The notes below the pieces were generated by a model. The model was given only the letters and a program-made list of their open reading frames with translations, did no database searches and had not been told where the DNA came from. The translations under genes and the position numbers were made by a program. This document shows, piece after piece, positions 56,671 through 64,000 of a stretch of 64,000 bases of DNA; within the stretch, counting starts at the first letter, position 1, and each line of letters starts with the position of its first letter. The stretch lies in contig BCJJ01000001.1 of assembly GCA_039545355.1 (NCBI GenBank), forward strand, positions 1,610,570 to 1,674,569, given 5' to 3'. Source of the stretch: Trichosporon coremiiforme. Taxonomy: Eukaryota; Basidiomycota; Tremellomycetes; Trichosporonales; Trichosporonaceae.

Positions 56671-58718
56671 CGTTCCTTCATGCGGTCGTGTGGGCGGATC
56701 TGAGAGTTGGGGACAGTCATGACTGACGAGCTTGTGTGGAGGCAAGGTCCGGTGGAGGTGGAGGTGGAGGTTGTGAGTCGGGACGAGCGTGAGAGAACGA
56801 TGCCGGGCCGTGAGTGAGGTTTGGACGACGACAGAAACGGACGACCCGACGCTCGTGCCTCCTTTCCTCTCCCGTCAGCGCCGAGCTCTGGACGCAGCAG
56901 ACAGCGCACAGCGCTGCAATTCCAAAGATATGACTGTGATGAATGCACGGCCCTCAGCAACCGATATGTCCAGTTCCACGGTCTGCTCGGCTGTGCCAGT
57001 CGATCGCCTCGTCGTCCCCGAGAGCCTGTCCTGAAGGTCCTGGAGGGGTTAGTGAGGAGTGCGTACAGCCCTCCGCTCCTGAGCCCCCCGCATCTATTGA
57101 GAATGCACCGTGCGCTCCGACACAGGTATGCAGCAGCTGGAATAGTTCCTGCACCCGACTCGCCTTCTGCCCTTCTGGAGCGGGCACCGGAACTCCGAAT
57201 CGACGTTGAGCATTTCTGCAATCCATCCAACTGGAACTCTCTACCACATGCATAACGAGACGAGGTCGACACCGGTGGACTGATGTATTTGTACCTTTGC
57301 TTCCCGCTGAAATGTCACTGCGAGCGTTACACCGGCGCGCCCCCCATGACAGATATTCAAAGCCCACTACGGTCGTGTGGTCGTGTGTCGAGATGCAGAT
57401 GCAGATGCAGACGCAGAGAACGCGTGAACATGTGAACGCTAGATCCCGGCGCAGAGACGTGCGCCCCGCGAGCGTGAGAGCCGTCCTTTGTGTCGATTTG
57501 AACGCCTGCGCAACGGAATCTGACGGAGAAGCTCAACTTCAGGTGCAAGCTTCAGACTCTGCTGCGCCGGTACCAGCGCATCGAGGTTGATTCCGAAGTA
57601 GCTACCGTGTCTGCGCGATGGGCTCGGTCAGTCACCTCTGTCGCTGGGTGCTGTGCGAAAACGCCAAGTTTGGTCCAGCGCAACGGATGCGTTGGTTGGC
57701 GTCGTACTTCGCCAGCCGAGGGCTTCTGGATACCTTGATCGTTCAGGCGCATCGAGAACCCCGAATCCACCCACGCAGAGTCCTTCGCGCATCACTCTGC
57801 GTCTTACGGTGGCATCAAAATCCCCTCCCCCCCACCTACACGCCGCAAGCCGCATGACTGGGGCGTGTGTGCATTTCCCCTGGGTGTTTACGGCTTGGAG
57901 AAGTGTGCGGCGCGCAATGTGCGAGACATGAGACGGTCGATCGTCCAGCGCGCCGAGCCAGCGCAGTCTCGCCCAAGCCGCATCATGTCAAGCTCAGGCC
58001 AGCGTCGTTCCGAACTCTACTCTCCGGCCTCGCGACGTGAGCGACACACACCAGACGCGCCGGAGTGGTCATCAAGGTTAGAGACGCTGAAGCCAAACAC
58101 TTGCTCGCGTCGACGGGGCGACCAAAACAGCGACTGATGACGGCATGCAAGTAAGGGGTCGGTACGGTAAGGCAAATGAGTGTTCAGAGACGGGCCCAGG
58201 CACGATCCGGAGTAACCCTCTGCCCTTGGGTTGCTTCCCCTGGCACTGTGGCCCCTGAACCCCCTCCCTACCAAGTCTGGTCCACTGCAACTTGCAGCTG
58301 CATGCAGGTCGTGTTACAGACCAGCTGGATGCTACTCGCGGCTGGGCGTGGGTGTGGGTGTGGGCGCGACAATTACACTCCTGTCCGTGCAAACAAGCAA
58401 GCACCAAGCAGCGAGTAAGCTCTAGTACTCAGGCCGACTTACAAGGCCAGCCGCGATATATACTCACACCCGCACCCACACCCACACCCACACCCACACC
58501 CACACTTGCACCCAGCTTCATCATACGCTCTTTCCCTCTTGGCCCTCACTGACACCTCGCGGCATACACGCCTAGCTCACACCTTCGCATCGTGGCCGCA
58601 CCCATCGCTGCCCCCCGACTGAGCACCGGACGCACACGCACCCTCTACGGTCTGCAGTACGACTCATAAGACCGACATCTCATCCTTCCATTCTTTCATT
58701 CACCCACCCAAAACAACC
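56671..58718. other. Intergenic region between TDA10-like start and GH16 start
   Basis: A 2-kb divergent interval. Overlapping frames at 56821-57255 (+) and 56667-57272 (-) match nothing. A (CCCACA)n microsatellite lies at 58464-58506, preceded by a complementary GGGTGTG stretch at about 58348-58362. From 58540 on, the plus strand is C/T-rich, as expected for the GH16 5' leader. Confidence 0.4.
58464..58506. repeat. (CCCACA)n hexanucleotide microsatellite
   Basis: About six to seven units of CCCACA in the probable GH16 promoter, about 215 bp before the start codon. A GTGGGT-type run (58348-58362) about 100 bp upstream is nearly complementary, so a hairpin could form. Confidence 0.9.
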
Positions 58719-60763
58719 ATGCTCGCTGCCGCACTCCTCGCTCTCGCGAGCTCGGCGGCAGCCTCGCCGCTCAACATGACCAAGCGTGGTTCCGAACGCT
58801 CTCTCGGCTGGAAGCTGCAGGTGAGTCCGCCGTTTCCCGCTTTCCCGCCCTGGACAACCCACTGACAAGCAGACAACATACCAGGGCGACAACTGGTACT
58901 CGACGTGGAACTTTGAGACGTTTGACGACCCTACGCGAGGCAAGACCAAGTGAGTCGACTCCTGTATCCCTCATCATTTCTCTACGACGAGTATAGTACG
59001 GTGGTACGGCGGTACGGTGCGCATATGTTCTCGTTGCAGCGTTGCGCTGGCAACACTGCCAAGGTTGGATAAGACTCGCAAAACCCAGGCGTCCCAGGAG
59101 TTCAGGTCCGGTTCCTGGCCAGCAGGGGGTGCCGACGGTCGGAGGAAGCTAAGGTTCGCGCCGACACGCACACCGAGCGTGCAGCGACATGCTCTCCGTG
59201 CCGCATACGTGATGCGCTGTGCATGTGTGAACGCAGACGCGAGTCGTTATTCAGATGCACGATGAGCATGCAAGCGCTCTTGGGTACATCCGTGGGATCC
59301 ATCTGGGCGCCCTGTTTGCCTCGCATCTGTACATGTGCACGCCGTCTTGCCTTCTTTCCTTCCGAACACACCTCCGGATCTTGCGGCCTTTTCCAGCTCC
59401 GCGCATCCGCAAGTCCGCGAGAAGCCGCCCACGCCCGCGCGCGTCATGGATCACGGGAGTATGCATGGGATTCTGGCGTTCTGTCAGATTCCCCCAATCC
59501 ATGTTCGATCAGCCCTCCCAGCCGCCGCGAGCATGTTGGAGGGATGCACGGCATTGTCCGCAGCGCCCGCAGCGGATGGCGCGGAAGCTGGCGACGGGAC
59601 GGGGCCCGGGCCGGCGCGTTAGCTGCGGCAGACTTGCTGGCGGATGCTACCGCACCTGAGACGAGGGGGAGGTGGTGCATCGCATCGTTCGTCTCAAACA
59701 ATTCGGTGAAAGGACTCAGCGAGGCGCCTCGTGGGTCCTGCCACATCCTGGCTCATCCTGGCGCCTGCCGTTAAGTTTCGGAACCCGGTGGCCGGGACCA
59801 TTATCCTGCCTGTTCGGTCACTTGCGACTCGCGCTCCCGTGCCGTCTTCGCGTTTCACCACCAGCAGCCTACTTTGCTGACAGTGCAGCTATGTGAACCT
59901 GGACGAAGCGCGCTCAAAGAACCTGACGTGGGTCGACGACCAGGGCCGCTTCGGCATGAAGGCGGACCACTGGAGCAAGCCTTCGCGCGACCAGGGGCGA
60001 GGGCGCGACAGTATCCGTATCCAGTCTAACGAGCGGTTCTTCGACTCGTTGATCGTGCTGGACCTGGTCCACATGCCGACGGGGTGCGGCACGTGGCCTG
60101 CGTTCTGGACGATTGGGACTGGAGAATGGCCGACGGGCGGCGAGATCGACATCATCGAGGGAACGAACGACCAGGGCAACAACCAGTACACGGTGCACAC
60201 TACTACGAGCTGCAAGATTCCGAAGAAGAACAATGACGACCTGTCTGGTAACAACGAGGCGTATACTGGCGAGGCGCGCGCGCTTGATTGCAGCCCGGTC
60301 GCCGGGTGCAGTATCGACGGCTCGGACCCCGACGGGACGACGTTCGGTCCTGGCCTGAACAGGGCCGGGGGCGGCTTCCTCGTCACCCGCATTAAACAAT
60401 CTGCGGGCATCAGCATGTGGTGGTTCCCGCGCAGCAAGGGCATCCCCTCGGTCCTGACTGAGGGCAAGGACACAGTGGACGAGGAGGAGCTGGGCATGCG
60501 CATCGCGCACTTCCCGGCCTCGGACCAGTGCGACCTCGACAAGAGTCTGACCGAGCAGCAGCTCATCTTCAACCTCGCCATGTGCGGCGGGTGGTGCGCG
60601 AGCAGGTACCAGGGCGCAGGACAGTGTCAGCAGAAGTACCCTGGCAAGAGCTGGGAGGACGTCATCTACGACCATCCCGAAGAGTTCAACGAGGCGTACT
60701 GGCTCATCAACTCTCTGAAGGTGTTCCAGCCCTGCGATGAGTGTGGATCCGGGCCCGAGACCG

Positions 60764-60795
<32 letters not shown>

Positions 60796-61527
60796 TCGCA
60801 GTCGAGCTCCGAGAGCCCTTCGCTTTCGCCTACCCCCGAGTCGAGCTCTGAGTCCCCCTCGCCGTCGCCGTCTTCCTCGCCAGAGTCCAGCTCCGAGTCT
60901 CCTTCCCCTTCCCCTTCGCCCTCGGCCACCGAGTCCTCGTCAGAGGCCCAGCCGACCACCGAGGCTCAGCCCTCCACCTCGTCCGAGACGCAGCCCTCGG
61001 CGTCCGCCGAGGAGACGCCCACGCCCACGCAAACCCTCAGCCTCAGCGCGGCCGAGACAGTGACCATCGACGGCGACTCGTGGACCTCGACCTGGTCGAC
61101 TCGCTGGACCTCGGCCTGGACCAGTGCCTGGACCAGCACGTACACTGTGCCTGCGTCCCTGCCAACGAACTGGGAGGGACACTTTGATGGTGGCATCTAC
61201 ATGCCTGGGGAGGGTGAGCAGGCCTCGGGAGGACAGAGCACGAATGAGTTCGAGTGCCTCGGCCAGCACCGGATGCCCTCTGACCCGGACGGGGACGAGG
61301 CGTACGAGCGCTGGGTCGAGGAGTACCAGTGGCATTACCACTCGCAGGGGAACCGCCGCTGGAAGCATAAGGTGCACCGCGGCAATGCCAGCGAAAAGAA
61401 GACCGAGGACGAACAAGAGCCGGAGGAGCCGGACATGCAGGCTGAACCGGCGGCGGCGGCTGAGCCGGTTAAGAGGGCTCAGCGCCATGGACGCCGCAGC
61501 TGGGCCTCGGGCTCCAGGAGGCACTAG
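58719..61527 (+). CDS. Secreted GH16 endo-1,3(4)-beta-glucanase-like protein
   Basis: Exons: 58719-58820, 58873-58949, 59889-61527 (605 aa). A signal peptide (MLAAALLALASSAAASPL) leads into a GH16 domain (about 28-320): WNFETFDDPTRGKTNYVNLD, then GTWPAFWTIG and GEWPTGGEIDIIEG. The ExDxxE pattern in EIDIIE supplies nucleophile and acid/base. NMWW-like MWWFPRSKGIPS and FNLAMCGGWC are typical of fungal mixed-linkage or laminarin-acting members. A Ser/Pro-rich linker (about 350-440) follows, then WTST/WTSAW repeats and a basic, Glu-rich tail without an obvious GPI signal. Likely role: wall remodelling or beta-glucan degradation outside the cell. The second intron is 939 nt, far larger than any other coding intron here. 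Confidence 0.9.
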
Positions 61528-61908
61528 ACGTTAGTGGCACGAAACTCTCCATGCAATGGAACAATGGAGACACCCTACAGCTAGACGCTCACGCTCACGC
61601 TCACGCCTCACGCACGCACGCTTCTCTGGTAGAAACAGAACATTGTGACATAGACTATTAAGCATGGACATTCATGGGCAAAACGTGATCAGTTTGCAGT
61701 GAGCCCCGAGCACTACCCAATGGAATCACGTCAGCTTCCAATCACTCTTGAGGGCACAGGGCACGGCCAAAGATAAGGAACGCGGCGCGGACACGGGGCG
61801 CCGATCGCCGATCATCACGATCGTTGCGCAAGCATGCTCGCATACAAGAGTACTTCTATACAACGTGAAGTCGTTAATTCTATGCTACCCTAACCCCCTC
61901 TCTCCTAC
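61528..61908. other. Intergenic region between convergent GH16 and Zn2Cys6 genes
   Basis: Holds the two 3' flanks. A CTCACG repeat (about 61586-61618) lies near the GH16 stop. No gene recognised. Confidence 0.45.
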
Positions 61909-63989
61909 CTACTGCGCGACTGCCTTGTTCCCATTCTCCACATCCCCCGCGGTACCCGCGCCAGCGCCAGCGACAGCGACAGTGGGAGCGGCGACGGCGA
62001 GGGCCTCGGCATCGCACCGCCTCCAATGGGCGACTACCAGTTCTCTAGCCGCGTCGAGGTCGAAACACGCGCGCCGACTCGTGTTGCCCAGCAGGTTCGT
62101 CACTACCTCGCGAGCGGGGTCTGTGCGCGCCAACTGGCAGCCGGCGAGCACGACGGGCCACGCGAGCCACACGACTGAGCCAAAAGTGCTCACCGCCTCG
62201 ACGGCGAGTTCGAGCACGGCTTTCGCCGCAGTCTGCACCCGCCGGTCCGAGGCGGGACAGTTGAACACGTCCCTGATCAAACGGATCGTAAGGGCGTGGC
62301 GGTGCGCTGCGTTCCCGTACGCTGTGCGCTGGTGCCAGGGAGAGAACTTTGCAGACTCGTCCCACACCTTGAGTTCGGCCATGAGCGAGTCGGCCTCGGC
62401 CTCGAGACTCTCCTCGCCACCGCCGCCCTGCCCCTCTTGCCCCTCTTGCCCCACCTTGCCTCCGTCCGCCTTCTCAGCTGCGGCGGCGGCGGAACCACGA
62501 CTCCCCGGCCGCTCGGCTGTCGGCGACTCGGCTTGCCCACCACGCACATGCGCAACCAACGTGCTCGTCTTGGCGATAAGGTCGACGAGCGTGCGCGACA
62601 CGCCGAACCCGCGCTCGACGCTCTCCCACTCCTCGTCCGTCGCTGACCATGCCGCCGCGTCGAAGAACGCGCCCGCAAACGCCCGGTCCCGCCCTGCTTT
62701 CAGGAGCATCGGCTTCCCGCTCCCTGCTATCTCGGCCATACAGCCTAGCACATCTCTGACCGCGAGCTGCTCGAGGACAAAGCGGCGCACGCTGAGCTGG
62801 TCCTTTGGCGCCGACGAGAGGAGATGTGCGGCCCCGCCGAGACCACTGAGGAGAGATACCACGTCCCGGAGGAGAGGGGACCATGCTGGGTCCGCCGAGA
62901 GCGCACTGGCTACGCAGAGCCCGAGCAGCGAGCCGAGGATCAGGTCGAGCTCGACGCCGGTCGGCGGGGTCGAGGACGCGTTCAGAGACGAGCGCACGAG
63001 ACCGAGGATTGTCGGCCGAGCCAGGGCTATGATCTTGCCCGCGCCGAGCGAGTCGAGAGGGTCGGAGAGGTAGTGCAGGTGCACTGATCCGATCGCTAGC
63101 AAAGCTGCACGCAGCGCGTCGCCGGCAGGTGATTCCCTGTGGCGTCAGTTATGTTTCCCCTTGTGTCTGGTGTCTCCATGTCCGGTCCGTGCCTCGGACC
63201 AAACTCCACTCGGGCTACTGGACCCCTCGGCCGGTCTACTCACCCCGGGAGATGCACAAAAGCCAGCGGCGCGAGCAAGCTGACCCACGGGTTCCAAGTG
63301 CGTTTCGGGTCCGGGTCGTCGCGCGCGAGTCCCAGCGGCGCAGTATGGTGCACGAAGTGGCGGAAGATGAGCCTCTCGTCGACCTGGGGAAAGTACGGGG
63401 CGAGAAACGCGGCGTCCGTCATGAGACCCGCCCTCAGTCTTCTCGGCATCATCCTCTCGTTCAGCCCTTTCAAGCCTTTCATGCCCGTCATTGTGCCCGC
63501 AATGCCGGAGGGGCCGGTGTCGTACCCTCGTTCTCGGGCGGGAAGCTTCGGCAACGTCGCTGCGAACGCCTGCAGCGCGTGGATCGGCACGCGCAGCGTC
63601 CGCTTCGCATCCTCGGTCAATGGGGGCGGAGCTGGTGGTGCTGCGGCTGGCGGGGAAGAGGCGGGCTTCGAGTCGGATACGAGGTGCAGCTTCATCTTTC
63701 GCGGTCTGTTCTTGCGCCGGATCACGGGGTCCTCGGGGGGCCACTCACACCCCCTGCCAGAGTACTCGCACTTGATGCAGATGGGCGTGCGCTCGTCGCA
63801 CTTGACCTTGCGCTTGCGGCAGGTGTAGCACCCGTTGCGGGAGCGCTGGACGGGGCGCGAACCCGAGCCCGACGCGGTGGGCGTGGCGCCGGCCGAGGTG
63901 GAGGGGCCCGCTGGACTGGACGCAGCTGGTGTCGCCGACGACGCGCTCGGATGTCGCGGGTGCGTCACGGGGCGCGCGTAGGGGTTCAT
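61909..63989 (-). CDS. Zn(II)2Cys6 fungal transcription factor
   Basis: Exons: 63989-63244 and 63136-61909 (657 aa), spliced in phase 2. The binuclear zinc cluster is complete: Cys 54, 57, 64, 71, 74 and 81 (CYTCRKRKVKC then CIKCEYSGRGC), spacing C-x2-C-x6-C-x6-C-x2-C-x6-C. It is followed by a basic RRKNRPRKMKLH linker. The remainder is helical and resembles the Fungal_trans_2 regulatory region (PF11951, as in Upc2-type factors), with SLLAPLAFVHL, SVLHYL-like SVHLHYLSDPL, and KVWDESAKFSPWHQ. A Gly/Glu/Ala-rich loop interrupts the C-terminal third. The start is 11 bases from the window edge, so an upstream start cannot be excluded. Target genes are unknown. Confidence 0.88.
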
Positions 63990-64000
63990 CTCGCGGTGGC

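Noticed and set aside
56821..57255. 144-residue frame upstream of the TDA10-like gene
   Set aside because: Overlapping minus-strand frames are equally long, there are no splice signals in context and nothing recognisable.
58348..58506. GTGGGT and CCCACA runs as a possible telomere-like or centromere repeat
   Set aside because: Only a few units each; a simple microsatellite in a promoter explains them.
1..64000. CRISPR arrays, prophage, bacterial operons, insertion sequences
   Set aside because: No direct-repeat/spacer pattern, no transposase or integrase frame, and the spliced genes are clearly eukaryotic.

Overview
The window is nuclear DNA of a basidiomycete yeast, most likely a tremellomycete (Trichosporonales or Cryptococcus-like). 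The reasons are GC-rich coding DNA, many short spliceosomal introns (mostly about 36-60 nt) with GTRNGY donors and a CTGAC or CTAAC branch point just before the acceptor, and a fully eukaryotic gene set: TIM22, YPD1, PIF1, CSE1, TCTP, Mediator, a Zn2Cys6 regulator and an intron-containing tRNA. The species assignment is inference. All exon coordinates were worked out by hand from splice signals, reading-frame continuity and family fit; no transcripts were available.

Layout. 1-5.6 kb: 5' end of TIM22 (-), a tRNA (-, probably Val-AAC with a 12-nt intron) and a SEC14/CRAL-TRIO protein with a long disordered tail (+). 5.6-12.1 kb: gene-poor DNA with a 4 x 19-bp tandem repeat and one weak small gene. 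12.1-19.4 kb: YPD1 phosphorelay protein (+), an unrecognised fungal gene with a 7-nt microexon (-), and a PIF1 helicase carrying an RNase H1-type hybrid-binding domain (-). 19.4-35 kb: bZIP factor (+), F-box protein (-), CYP33-type RRM protein (+), BRE4-like membrane protein (-), probable Mediator Med27 (+), ALKBH1-like dioxygenase (-). 35-51.5 kb: TCTP (-), CSE1 (+), a large protein ending in a GATA-type finger (-), mitochondrial EF-Ts (-), and a large AT-hook/CCHC nuclear protein (+). 51.5-64 kb: an intergenic region with 11 copies of a GATWTTKGACCAC-like element ahead of an MFS monocarboxylate-porter-like gene (+), a TDA10-like kinase (-), a secreted GH16 glucanase with a 939-nt intron (+), and a Zn2Cys6 transcription factor (-).

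Most genes are housekeeping or regulatory and do not form one pathway. Divergent pairs share short promoters (F-box/RRM, BRE4-like/Med27, TCTP/CSE1, EF-Ts/AT-hook), three of them containing CACGTG E-boxes. Convergent pairs end 43-140 bp apart at four junctions (RRM/BRE4-like, Med27/ALKBH1, CSE1/GATA, MFS/TDA10), so overlapping 3' UTRs are likely. The most unusual features are the PIF1 hybrid-binding-domain fusion with two candidate start codons, the repeated promoter element upstream of the MFS gene, and the microexon.
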